A DNA stretch of 64,000 nt from assembly GCF_900101125.1 (NCBI RefSeq), contig NZ_FNFL01000002.1, positions 124,001-188,000 of the forward strand, in the 5' to 3' direction. This DNA is from Sediminibacillus albus. GTDB taxonomy: Bacteria; Bacillota; Bacilli; Bacillales; Amphibacillaceae. The notes beneath the pieces are model-generated. The model did not search any database, was not told the DNA's origin, and worked only from the letters and a program-made list of their open reading frames with translations. Of this stretch, positions 54,441-62,648 are shown one piece after another; the first letter of the stretch is position 1, and every line of letters begins with the position of its first letter. A program made the position numbers and the translations under genes.

Positions 54441-55916
54441 TTATATTGACCACCAATGGAAGCCGTCTTTATCCAGCAATTGATTGGATTCTTTAGGACC
54501 CATGGACCCAGATTCATAATTTGGAAAGTTTGCCTTCTTGTTTTGCCATGCTTGGGAGATAACATCGACAAATTTCCAGGAAAGTGCTACTTCATCCCAA
54601 TGGGTAAAGTTTGTCGAGTCGCCAAGCATACAGTCATACAGCAGTACCTCGTAGGCCTCTGGTGTGTTGATCTTATCCTCATTATGGCTATAGTAATTAA
54701 GCTTCACTGGTGTCGAGGTAGTTCCTACTCCACGTTTTTCTGCGTTGAGGTGAAGGGTGACTCCTTCATCCGGATGGATATGGATGACCAGCAAGTTGGG
54801 CTGGATGTCTTTTCCTTTATTAAAGTATAGGTTCATCGGCAAGTCTTTAAATTGGATCACGATTTCGGTTGCTTTAATTTCCATCCGTTTCCCGGTACGT
54901 ATGTAGAAAGGAACGCCGGCCCAGCGGAAGTTGTCAATCATTAGCTTGCCGGCCACAAATGTTTCCGTATTTGAATCCGATTCTATTGCTGTTTCATCAC
55001 GGTAGCCGTCTACTTTTTCGCCATTCGATATTCCATGGCCGTATTGGCCGCGGACAAAGTAATGATCGACATTTTCCGCTGTCATGTCTCTAAGGGCGCG
55101 AAGCACCTTTACTTTTTCGCTGCGGATTTCATCCGGTGTAAGCTTGATCGGCGGCTCCATTGCAAGTAACGCGAGCATTTGCAGCATATGGTTCTGCACC
55201 ATGTCACGCAATGCACCGGATTTATCGTAATAACGCCCCCGCTCCCCGACACCTAATGTCTCACTGGAGGTTATCTGGATATTGGCAATGTACTGATTGT
55301 TCCATAACGGCTCGAACATGGCATTGGCAAATCGGATTACTTCGATATTCTGCACCATTTCTTTTCCAAGGTAATGGTCGATTCGATAAATTTGATCCTC
55401 GTTAAAAGCCTGGCGAATTTGCTCATTCAACTTTTTCGCCGATGGATAGTCATGGCCGAAGGGTTTTTCTATTACCAGGCGGGACCAGCCGTTTGTGTCT
55501 GTCAGTCCTTCATTCTTCAGGTTTTCAGCAATCGTTCCAAAGAAGTTGGGTGCCATCGCCAGATAAAAAATACGGTTCTCACCGGTATGGTGTTTTTCAT
55601 CAAGAGAATGAAGCAGGCTTTTTAATTTCTGATAAGAAGCTAAATCAGTAACATCAAATGGCTGATAATAAAAATGAGAAAAGAAATCAGCGTTTATTTG
55701 TTCATTTTCCGGCCGTGAAGAAGTAACCGAATGCTCTACATTGCTCCGAAAATCTTCGTTAGTGAGCGGTCGTCTGGCGACACCGACGACAGCAAAGTCT
55801 TCGGAAAGTTTGCCGTTTTTGTACAATCTGTAAATGGACGGAAATAATTTTCTGTTGGCTAAATCACCAGTAGCACCAAAGATAACAAGGATGGATTTTG
55901 GTTTGTCGACGTTCAT
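54441..55916 (-). CDS. zwf: Glucose-6-phosphate dehydrogenase
   Basis: The enzyme opens the oxidative pentose phosphate pathway and produces NADPH. I set the start at the ATG at 55916 (491 residues), behind AAGTGAGG; an upstream ATG at 55967 lacks a ribosome site. Features are the nucleotide site ILVIFGATGDLANRKLFPSIY, the catalytic RIDHYLGKEMVQNI (His in HYLGKE) and VIEKPFGHD. The C-terminal DGFHWWSI is typical. The facing gnd gene encodes the third step of the same pathway. Confidence 0.96.
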   Translation of the reverse strand: MNVDKPKSILVIFGATGDLANRKLFPSIYRLYKNGKLSEDFAVVGVARRPLTNEDFRSNVEHSVTSSRPENEQINADFFSHFYYQPFDVTDLASYQKLKSLLHSLDEKHHTGENRIFYLAMAPNFFGTIAENLKNEGLTDTNGWSRLVIEKPFGHDYPSAKKLNEQIRQAFNEDQIYRIDHYLGKEMVQNIEVIRFANAMFEPLWNNQYIANIQITSSETLGVGERGRYYDKSGALRDMVQNHMLQMLALLAMEPPIKLTPDEIRSEKVKVLRALRDMTAENVDHYFVRGQYGHGISNGEKVDGYRDETAIESDSNTETFVAGKLMIDNFRWAGVPFYIRTGKRMEIKATEIVIQFKDLPMNLYFNKGKDIQPNLLVIHIHPDEGVTLHLNAEKRGVGTTSTPVKLNYYSHNEDKINTPEAYEVLLYDCMLGDSTNFTHWDEVALSWKFVDVISQAWQNKKANFPNYESGSMGPKESNQLLDKDGFHWWSI

Positions 55917-56245
55917 GTTTCTAAAGACCTCACTTTGCTCTTTATATTTATAGTTAGTATGTAACATGTTAGTTCATTCAAAACGCCTGCTTATTGGAAG
56001 AATAAATGACGTTTCTTTCTACCATACCATGTTCGCTGGAATTGATAAAATTATTAGAACCACGGGTGCAGCAATTCTTTGAGATCGCTTGGATATGATG
56101 GAAAATAAACTGTGGGGAGTAACCCTTTTCTGTTGCCTTACAATAGTCGGCCCATCGGACCCCCCTTTCATAAAACATTTCCATTGCGGAAGGAAGAGCG
56201 AATGTCATCAAGAACATTGGTTGAAAACAGTTTGCAGACTATCAG
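55917..56245. other. Intergenic region, no clear gene
   Basis: A 79-codon minus-strand frame (55978-56217) is open but has no ribosome site and no recognisable similarity. Only the zwf leader is inferred here; repeat R2 starts near 56246. Confidence 0.4.
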
Positions 56246-56470
56246 AGAAGGAAATCCACGGAGACTCCTGCGGGAGGGAAGACCTCGGTGAGACCCCAGA
56301 GCGCAAGCTCGAGAAGGCTCACCAGCCGCCCGCGGAAAGCGTAGTGGATTTCCGTAGCTCAGTCCTAGCGCTTATCCGATACTATTAAGAAATTACCTAC
56401 TGTTATATCGCCATTTCTATCCATTACGTCATCAATCGAATGCTTGAAGAGGGTCTTTTAAAACTTCCTA
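56246..56470 (+). repeat. Repeat modules R2 and R3
   Basis: GGAAATCCACGGAGACTCCT, GCGGGAGGGAAGACC, CCGCCCGCGGAAAGCG and TGGATTTCCGTAGCTCAGTC form R2. TTATCCGATACTATTAAG to ATCAATCGAATGCTTGAAG forms R3. R2 recurs at 37598-37735 and R2/R3 at 36080-36220, with fragments at 27725-27820. Confidence 0.8.
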
Positions 56471-56512
56471 TGCTGTTAATGTCCGGTTTTTGCAAGCGGA
56501 TTTAACCTCTTT

Positions 56513-56541
56513 TTGTTGTCTCTGGTAAGTTGCGGTATAAT
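56513..56541 (+). promoter_or_regulatory. Promoter of the PH-like gene
   Basis: TTGTTG (56513-56518) and TATAAT (56536-56541) are spaced by 17 bases. The transcript leader would be only about ten bases and begin with the G-rich ribosome site. Confidence 0.6.
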
Positions 56542-56557
56542 TAGGGGGGAAAGGCAG

Positions 56558-56956
56558 GTGTTGGAAGTGTTTGATAGCATTAAGGAAACGATAGAAAATG
56601 CAGGTTTTGGCAGAAAGGCTATTATGAAAAGATATATTAAAACATTTACGGACAATAATTTAGAAGAGGGCGAGTCCCTACTGGCCGTTGCATCGCCTAA
56701 CGATAAACCTACGAAGCTGTTATTCGTGACTAACCAAAACGTTAGTTTTTACAATATGTTAACCTCTGATGGCAAGGATGATGTCAAAGCTCCTATTTCA
56801 GCAATTATTTCCTGTGAAATAATTGCCCAGAATGGGCTGGCAGCTATCAATTTGGAAACAAAGCAAGGTAGCATCACCATCCATAAAGTCTTAGAACAAA
56901 TCGCCGGCCAAATAAAAGATACGATTGAGGAGCTGCAAACTAAACAGGAGAGTTAA
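56558..56956 (+). CDS. Small PH-domain-like protein, unknown role
   Basis: The GTG at 56558, eight bases after AGGGGGG, gives 132 residues. The sequence ESLLAVASPNDKPTKLLFVTNQNVSFYNM, APISAIISCEI and GSITIHKVLEQIAGQIKDTIEEL follows the beta-strand plus C-terminal helix pattern of bacterial PH domains (YokE-like). No membrane segment is present. The role is unknown. It stands alone before the sugar cluster. Confidence 0.6.
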   Translation: MLEVFDSIKETIENAGFGRKAIMKRYIKTFTDNNLEEGESLLAVASPNDKPTKLLFVTNQNVSFYNMLTSDGKDDVKAPISAIISCEIIAQNGLAAINLETKQGSITIHKVLEQIAGQIKDTIEELQTKQES

Positions 56957-57086
56957 TGTGAAGATAACCCCTCGAGCATGAAATCGTGGGGGATTACTCA
57001 CTTCTTAATGATGTGCTAGATGGGATCTGCTACTTTTTTACATGTTTAGTATTTTAAGCTTTAAAAGGAAAGCGATATAGCTTATA

Positions 57087-57119
57087 CTTTTATTATTACA
57101 ACTATTGTTAGAATAAAAG
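57087..57119. promoter_or_regulatory. Candidate operator of the ArsR-like sugar regulator
   Basis: Two 15-base arms (57087-57101 and 57105-57119) starting CTTTTATT and ending AATAAAAG are symmetric with two mismatches around a CTA centre. The palindrome lies 13 bases before the regulator start, overlapping the expected promoter and fitting autoregulation. A related sequence occurs at 58173-58199. Confidence 0.5.
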
Positions 57120-57131
57120 TGGGGAAATAAC

Positions 57132-58055
57132 ATGAGAACGCTGGAGTTGACTTTCGAAGACGCAATTGAAGTATGTAAGGCGATATCAAATAAACATAGA
57201 ATGGCAATATTACGTCTGTTGAGCGAGCGCCCGCACAATGTGAATGAACTATCGGAACGGTTAGGGCTTCCATTTTCAACGACAGCTGTTAATGTGAAAA
57301 AGCTGGAGGATGTCAATTTAATTATCACTGAATTGCTGCCTGGCAGAGGTACACAAAAAATCAATACTAAGAATTACGACCAGATTGTTATCGATATTGG
57401 GCCTCAGGAAACAAAAAAAGCAGAGCATGCGGTTGTTTATGATATGCCTGTCGGCGAGTACACGGACTGCTATGTGGAACCGAGCTGCGGCTTGGTGGGA
57501 GTGGAAGATTACATTGGAATGCAGGATGATCCTCGGTCCTTTTATGAAACAGGCCGGACAGAAGCACAGCTGTTGTTTTTCAAAGCTGGTTTTGTCGAGT
57601 ACCGGTTTCCAAACAGGCTGCCTTATGGCGACAAGGCGACCCAATTAGAATTCAGTGCGGAGATATGCTCTGAGGCCCCATTATACAAGCTCGATTGGCC
57701 GTCTGATATTACTGTCTGGATTAATGGATATGAAATCACCACTTGGACCTCACCTGGCGACTTCGGAGGTGAAAGAGGCTTTTTGACTCCGGAATGGTGG
57801 ATGACCAACCATACCCAATATGGCTTGCTGAAAAATTGGCGCATTACCGAGGAAGGCTGTTTCTTAGATGGAACATTGGTGAATGGCCAATGCACGATAG
57901 ACACATTAAAAATAGCAGAGAAGCCATTTATTTCATTTAAAATTGGAGTAAAAGAGGACGCAGTCAATATGGGCGGACTTAACCTGTTCGGCAGTAAATT
58001 TGGAAATTATGAACAAGGAATTGTGATGAAACTGCAAGTAGAAGAGAAAAAATAA
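57132..58055 (+). CDS. ArsR-type regulator with large C-terminal domain, likely controlling the sugar cluster
   Basis: The 307-residue protein has an N-terminal ArsR winged helix (IEVCKAISNKHRMAILRLLS, VNELSERLGLPFSTTAVNVK). A C-terminal domain of about 210 residues follows, unusual for ArsR proteins, with many aromatic residues (DITVWINGYEITTWTSPGDF, LTPEWWMTNHTQYG). That domain looks beta-rich and may bind a carbohydrate effector; this is inference. It has its own operator-like palindrome and terminator and precedes the GH43, ABC transporter and GH2 genes. GTGGGG serves as the ribosome site. Confidence 0.8.
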   Translation: MRTLELTFEDAIEVCKAISNKHRMAILRLLSERPHNVNELSERLGLPFSTTAVNVKKLEDVNLIITELLPGRGTQKINTKNYDQIVIDIGPQETKKAEHAVVYDMPVGEYTDCYVEPSCGLVGVEDYIGMQDDPRSFYETGRTEAQLLFFKAGFVEYRFPNRLPYGDKATQLEFSAEICSEAPLYKLDWPSDITVWINGYEITTWTSPGDFGGERGFLTPEWWMTNHTQYGLLKNWRITEEGCFLDGTLVNGQCTIDTLKIAEKPFISFKIGVKEDAVNMGGLNLFGSKFGNYEQGIVMKLQVEEKK

Positions 58056-58070
58056 ACGATAAAGAAGATA

Positions 58071-58109
58071 AACACCTGCTGGCGCTCAAACGCCTGGGTG
58101 TTTTTTTTC
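58071..58109 (+). terminator. Terminator of the regulator gene
   Basis: AACACC and GGCG pair with CGCC and GGGTGTT around an internal loop, and T8 follows. Confidence 0.75.
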
Positions 58110-58172
58110 TGCAAAATGCTGTGGAAATAAGTCCTTTTCAAATAACAACTTGCGGGAGGCTATAATAAAATA

Positions 58173-58199
58173 TATTTCATTACAATAATAGTTGAAATA
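58173..58199. promoter_or_regulatory. Second candidate regulator site, upstream of the GH43 gene
   Basis: TATTTCA and TGAAATA flank ATTACAATAATAGTT-like sequence, resembling the centre ATTACAACTATTGTT of the site at 57087. It lies about 45 bases before the GH43 start. Confidence 0.4.
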
Positions 58200-58240
58200 A
58201 AACATATAATTATATTATAATAAAATCGTTAAAGGATTTC

Positions 58241-59302
58241 ATGGATTCTTCGGAAAGGAGGAGGGACAAAATCAGCTCTTGGCTGAAGTGCATTTTATGG
58301 ATTGGGTGTATCTGCCCAGTAGTGATTGGCTGTTCAGCTGATGGACCATCAGAGGAGACCAGTCAATATCAAAACCCCGTGTATGAGCCTGTGTTGGCTG
58401 ATCCTTCGATCATTAAGGCAGATGATGGCTATTATTATGCCTATGGGACCGAAGATGCCTGGGGAGATGACTCTGAAACAAAGCTTGTTCCGATTGTGCG
58501 GTCAAAGAATATGGCGGATTGGGAATTTATTGGAGAAGCATTTAGCGAAAAACCAGATTGGAAAGGCGCAGGAAGCATCTGGGCTCCCGATATCCAGTAC
58601 TATAACGACCGGTATTATCTTTATTATTCTTTATCCATTTGGGGAGACAGCAATCCGGGAATTGGTGTAGCTGTTTCTGATTTTCCTGGCGGGCCTTTTG
58701 AGGATCAAGGCAAATTGTTCACTAGTGAAGAAGTCGGTGTTGCTAATTCCATTGATCCGTTCTTTCGTGTTGAAGACGGGACCCCCTACCTTGTCTGGGG
58801 AAGCTTTCATGGTATCTATGGTGTCGAGTTATCCGAGGATGGCTTGTCCCGAATTGGTGAGCCGTTTCCGATAGCGGGTGATGCATATGAGGCACCTTAT
58901 ATCGTTAAACATGAGTCGAGCTATTACTTCTTCGGTTCGAAAGGTTCGTGTTGTGAAGGGGCGGACAGTACGTACCATGTCGCGGTTGGACGTGCAGACA
59001 GTTTTAAGGGCCCTTATGTTGACCAGGAAGGTAAAAAGCTGTTGGACAACGGCGGAACAACCATCTTATCAGCAGATGCAAACGGTAGGTTTGCCGGACC
59101 TGGCCACAATGCCATAATAACCGATGAAGCCGGGCAGGACTGGATGGTCTACCATGCTATTGAAAAAAACGATCCATTGCTATGGTCAGGCGCTTCACGA
59201 AGGCCGTTACTGATTGATCCAATTCGCTGGGAAAATGGCTGGCCGGTAATGGAAGGCGGCAAACCTAGTGAGCAATCACAAACAGCACCCGAGACTAACT
59301 AA
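58241..59302 (+). CDS. GH43 lipoprotein, probable arabinan endo-1,5-alpha-L-arabinosidase
   Basis: The 353-residue protein has a signal peptide with lipobox VIGC (Cys near 31), so it is held on the outer face of the membrane. The five-bladed GH43 fold shows the catalytic base Asp in VLADPSIIKADDGYYYAYGT, the pKa-modulating Asp in NSIDPFF and the acid Glu in DAYEAPYIV. WAPDIQYYNDRYYLYYS is typical of arabinan-cleaving members. It likely trims arabinan or arabino-oligosaccharides for the ABC importer that follows. AAAGGA precedes the ATG; a second Shine-Dalgarno-like AGGAGGAGG lies inside the frame without a good start behind it. Confidence 0.85.
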   Translation: MDSSERRRDKISSWLKCILWIGCICPVVIGCSADGPSEETSQYQNPVYEPVLADPSIIKADDGYYYAYGTEDAWGDDSETKLVPIVRSKNMADWEFIGEAFSEKPDWKGAGSIWAPDIQYYNDRYYLYYSLSIWGDSNPGIGVAVSDFPGGPFEDQGKLFTSEEVGVANSIDPFFRVEDGTPYLVWGSFHGIYGVELSEDGLSRIGEPFPIAGDAYEAPYIVKHESSYYFFGSKGSCCEGADSTYHVAVGRADSFKGPYVDQEGKKLLDNGGTTILSADANGRFAGPGHNAIITDEAGQDWMVYHAIEKNDPLLWSGASRRPLLIDPIRWENGWPVMEGGKPSEQSQTAPETN

Positions 59303-59332
59303 CAAAGATGGGTTTATTTTTTAACACGTTTA

Positions 59333-59346
59333 TGAAAGCGCTTATA
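59333..59346 (+). promoter_or_regulatory. Catabolite-responsive element (CcpA cre site)
   Basis: TGAAAGCGCTTATA matches the cre consensus TGWAANCGNTNWCA in 13 of 14 positions and lies 22 bases ahead of the sugar-binding protein gene. It predicts repression by glucose. Confidence 0.7.
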
Positions 59347-59367
59347 TTTTGAAAAGGGAGTGGGATT

Positions 59368-60657
59368 ATGAAACGTACAAAAACATGGTTGGGAATCTTT
59401 TTCACATGCTTATTAACTTTCGTTTTGGCAGCATGTAACGGAAATAGCGGGGTGGTAGACAATGAAGGTGGTGATTCAGGGGAAAAGGAAGGGTCTGGTG
59501 ACAGCTCTGAAATCACCCTGTGGGCCCCATTTTCCGGCCCTGATGGTCCCTACATGAAAGAAATAGTGGATGGCTATAATGATTCACAGGACGAATACAC
59601 GGTTAACTTTCAGATTGTGCCACAGACAGAGTATTACAAAAATGTCGACTTAGCTATCAATGGTGAATCAAACATGCCAGATTTACTTGTGATGCACGGT
59701 GATCAAATTTTTACCTATGCCGAAAAAGATGTGCTTAGGAGCTTGAACGATCTTATGGGTGAGGAAATAACCGAAGATGAATACCATCCCAATGGTATCG
59801 AGGGAGCCTCAGTAGATGGTGAGATTTATGGTGTGCCGCTTGATATTCATCCACTGCTTTTCTATTGGAACAAAGACATGTTTAAGGAAGCAGGATTGAA
59901 TCCGGAACAGCCGCCGGCTAACCGGGAAGAATTTATTGAATATGCTCAAGCGCTTACTGATAAAGATAACAATCAATATGGATATGTAGTGCCGACCTTG
60001 TGGCCGCAAGAGTTCATTTTTCCGACCATCGTCAACCAAAATGGCGGCGAGCTTTATAAAGATGGCGAAGTTCAATTTACATCAGACGCGGTTGTAGAAG
60101 CATTGGAATTCGAAAAGTCATTAATTGAAGAATATGAAGTGTCTCCTAAAGATGTTCAACAGGATGGAGAAGTGACTTTGTTCTTGCAAGGGAAAAGCGG
60201 AATGCACATGAACGGTCCATGGATGCTTGAACAATGGGAAGAATCAGGTATCAACTATGGAGTTGCCCCTGTCCCGCAGCTTGGAACAGAACAAGAAGGA
60301 GTTTATGCGAACTCCCATAATTTTGTTATTCCGAAAAGCGGTAATGAAGAAAAGCTTGATGCAATTACCAATTTCTTAAGCTATGTCGGCGATAATGCGT
60401 TAGCTTGGGCAGAATCTGGCCAGGCTCCGGCATCAAAAGCTGTTTATGAAAGTGAAGAGTTCCAGGAAGTCAATGACCAATCGCCACAAGTGGCCAAACA
60501 ATTTGATTATGTCACATTTGCCCCTGATGTAGAAAACTGGGGACAGGCAACTAGTCCGCTAATGGAAGCAGTCAATGAAGCACTTCTAGGACAAAAGGAT
60601 GTAAAAGAAGCGTTAGAAGAAGCACAGCAAAAGGCTTCCCAAGCCTTAGAAGAGTAA
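59368..60657 (+). CDS. Sugar ABC transporter substrate-binding lipoprotein
   Basis: The 429-residue protein has a lipoprotein signal peptide (lipobox LAAC, Cys22) and an acidic linker. The SBP family 1 fold shows EITLWAPFSGPDGPYMKEIV, NVDLAINGESNMPDLLVMHGDQ, EIYGVPLDIHPLLFYWNKDMF, GKSGMHMNGPWMLEQW and NSHNFVIP. It captures an oligosaccharide for the two permeases encoded next. A cre site and a GGGAGTGGG ribosome site lie upstream, and a strong terminator hairpin follows, so the binding protein is probably made in excess. No ATPase gene is present; a shared MsmX-type ATPase elsewhere would be needed. Confidence 0.93.
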   Translation: MKRTKTWLGIFFTCLLTFVLAACNGNSGVVDNEGGDSGEKEGSGDSSEITLWAPFSGPDGPYMKEIVDGYNDSQDEYTVNFQIVPQTEYYKNVDLAINGESNMPDLLVMHGDQIFTYAEKDVLRSLNDLMGEEITEDEYHPNGIEGASVDGEIYGVPLDIHPLLFYWNKDMFKEAGLNPEQPPANREEFIEYAQALTDKDNNQYGYVVPTLWPQEFIFPTIVNQNGGELYKDGEVQFTSDAVVEALEFEKSLIEEYEVSPKDVQQDGEVTLFLQGKSGMHMNGPWMLEQWEESGINYGVAPVPQLGTEQEGVYANSHNFVIPKSGNEEKLDAITNFLSYVGDNALAWAESGQAPASKAVYESEEFQEVNDQSPQVAKQFDYVTFAPDVENWGQATSPLMEAVNEALLGQKDVKEALEEAQQKASQALEE

Positions 60658-60667
60658 GCAGCAGAGT

Positions 60668-60704
60668 GAAAATAAGCAGGCGGCTGCTGCGCCTGCTTAT
60701 TTTC
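60668..60704 (+). terminator. Intra-operon terminator after the binding protein
   Basis: A perfect 15-bp stem (60668-60682 with 60690-60704) with loop GCTGCTG and a T-rich tail lies between the binding protein and first permease. It should reduce read-through to the permeases. Confidence 0.85.
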
Positions 60705-60864
60705 TTTAAAGCTGTAGATGCTTTAGGTGAACCATAGAAAAGGTTCGTTACACAGGTTTCTATGAGCCGGGAGTCTATAAGTCTATTAATTACATGCAAA
60801 AGGCTAATTGTTCTGTACTAAATCTAGAACGGTAAGATAGTTTTTGAAATGAGGTGAAGAAGCA

Positions 60865-61800
60865 ATGGAAGAAGCAAGACTGCCGATGAGCAAAGCAAAA
60901 AGGGATAGACGCTCCAAGTTAACGTCTTTTTTGTTTGTTTTACCTTATCTCGCCATGTTTTTGGCATTTTTATTTTTCCCTCTTGTTTATGGAATTTATA
61001 TTAGTTTAAACGATTACAATTTATTGTCCAAGGAGCATCCTTTTATTGGGTTCGCGAACTATACCAGGATTTTCAACCCGGATTCAGCGATGAATGCCCT
61101 GTTCTTTGAAGGGCTGTGGAATACAATAAAGTTCGTTGTTTTTTCCGTGCCGCTGCTGGTAATTATCGGTCTGGCACTGGCTCTGTTGTTAAACAGTCTG
61201 CCCGGCAGAATTAGAGGATTGTTCCGGACCATCTATTTTATTCCCTACGCTATTTCTGTATCGGTAATTTCCATTATTTTTCTTTGGATATTGGATACTA
61301 ATTCAGGGCTGTTGAATAATTTTTTGATGAGTTTGGGATTTGATCCGGTACCGTGGCTGACGAGACAGCCATTTGCCTGGATATCTCTTGTCGGTGCTAC
61401 GGTATGGTGGACACTTGGTTTTAACATGATTATTTTCATTAATGCGTTAAACGAAGTGCCGGAGGATCTCTATGAAGCGAGCTCGATCGATGGAGCGTCT
61501 GCCTGGCAGAAGTTTATTCATATTACGCTGCCGTCGATTCGACCGATTATGTTGTTTGTGGTGATTACTTCGACCATCGCTTCTTTTAACGTCTATGGAC
61601 AGCCTTACTTAATGACACGCGGCGGACCAGGCGATTCAACAGAGGTATTGTTAATGGGAATTGTTGATCTTGCTTTCGAACAGCGTGAATTAGGGATGGC
61701 TTCAGCAATGGCTTTGCTTATGTCGTTAATTATGATTGGTGTTTCGATTGTTCAGTTTAAAATTTCCAACCGGAACCAGGAAGGGAGAAAAGCCAGATGA
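60865..61800 (+). CDS. Sugar ABC transporter permease (MalF-like)
   Basis: The 311-residue protein has six hydrophobic segments and the MalF-type pattern: FVLPYLAMFLAFLFFPLVYG, FGLWNTIKFVVFSVPLLV-like EGLWNTIKFVVFSVPLL, and the EAA loop EVPEDLYEASSIDGASAWQK (about 200-219) followed by ITLPSIRP. It partners with the permease at 61797 and the binding protein at 59368. GAGGTGAAG lies ahead of the ATG. Confidence 0.93.
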   Translation: MEEARLPMSKAKRDRRSKLTSFLFVLPYLAMFLAFLFFPLVYGIYISLNDYNLLSKEHPFIGFANYTRIFNPDSAMNALFFEGLWNTIKFVVFSVPLLVIIGLALALLLNSLPGRIRGLFRTIYFIPYAISVSVISIIFLWILDTNSGLLNNFLMSLGFDPVPWLTRQPFAWISLVGATVWWTLGFNMIIFINALNEVPEDLYEASSIDGASAWQKFIHITLPSIRPIMLFVVITSTIASFNVYGQPYLMTRGGPGDSTEVLLMGIVDLAFEQRELGMASAMALLMSLIMIGVSIVQFKISNRNQEGRKAR

Positions 61801-62630
61801 AACAGACAGGTAAAAAGACAGGGCTGATCATTCTTGCTTCTATAATAGCGCTTTTGTTTCTGATTCCACTCGCCTGGATGATTTCCACCTCATTTAAAAA
61901 TGATTTTGAGGCTATTGCCGGTGGGCTGAATTGGATTCCGGAAGAATTTACCATTGAAAATTATACGTACACCTTGCTTGGAGAAGAGGTGGACGTTCCT
62001 ATATTCAGGTGGATGTTCAACTCGTTATTCGCAGGGATTGCTGGTACAGCAATCATTGTTACGATTGATGCTATGGCCGCATACGGTCTGGCCAGGTTGG
62101 ATGTTCCTTTTAAAAAATACTTGTTCCCCTTATTTATCAGCACGTTAATGATCCCATTTGTGATTACTTTTCTGCCTATGTACATGCAGTTCAGTAATAT
62201 GGGGCTTTTGAACACGTATGCTGTGTTGATTTTTCCTTATACGGCGAATGCATTCGGTGTATTTTTGCTCTATCAATTTTTTAAGTCGTTTCCTAAGGAA
62301 TTGGAAGAGGCAGCGCATTTGGATGGGGCGAATAAGTGGCAGATTTTTGCCAAAGTCGTTGTTCCATCGGCACGGCCGATATTATGGACACTGGCCATCT
62401 TCTCGTTTATGCAGATTTATAACGATTTTTTATGGCCATTGGTCGCAACTAATACGCCTGATATGAGAACAATCACGACAGGAATTGCCATTATGCAGCA
62501 AGGAAGCTTTGTTTCCTCTTATGGAAAATTGATGGCATTAACCACCATTGCGACGGTACCGATCCTGATTGTCTTTTTGATCGGCCAGAAGCAATTAATT
62601 AAAGGAATAACCCAAACAGGTATTAAATAA
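61797..62630 (+). CDS. Sugar ABC transporter permease (MalG-like)
   Basis: The 277-residue protein overlaps the stop of the first permease by four bases (ATGA). Six membrane segments and the EAA loop FPKELEEAAHLDGANKWQIF (about 163-182) identify the MalG-type partner. LIPLAWMISTSFKNDFEAIA is typical of the N-terminal part. Together with the other permease it forms the channel. No ATP-binding protein is encoded in this operon, which is common when MsmX is shared. Confidence 0.93.
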   Translation: MKQTGKKTGLIILASIIALLFLIPLAWMISTSFKNDFEAIAGGLNWIPEEFTIENYTYTLLGEEVDVPIFRWMFNSLFAGIAGTAIIVTIDAMAAYGLARLDVPFKKYLFPLFISTLMIPFVITFLPMYMQFSNMGLLNTYAVLIFPYTANAFGVFLLYQFFKSFPKELEEAAHLDGANKWQIFAKVVVPSARPILWTLAIFSFMQIYNDFLWPLVATNTPDMRTITTGIAIMQQGSFVSSYGKLMALTTIATVPILIVFLIGQKQLIKGITQTGIK

Positions 62631-62648
62631 TTCATCGGAGGTAGTCTT

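Noticed and set aside
55978-56217. 79-codon minus-strand frame between zwf and repeat R2
   Set aside because: It has no ribosome site, no recognisable motifs and borders a repeat. Coding potential is not supported.
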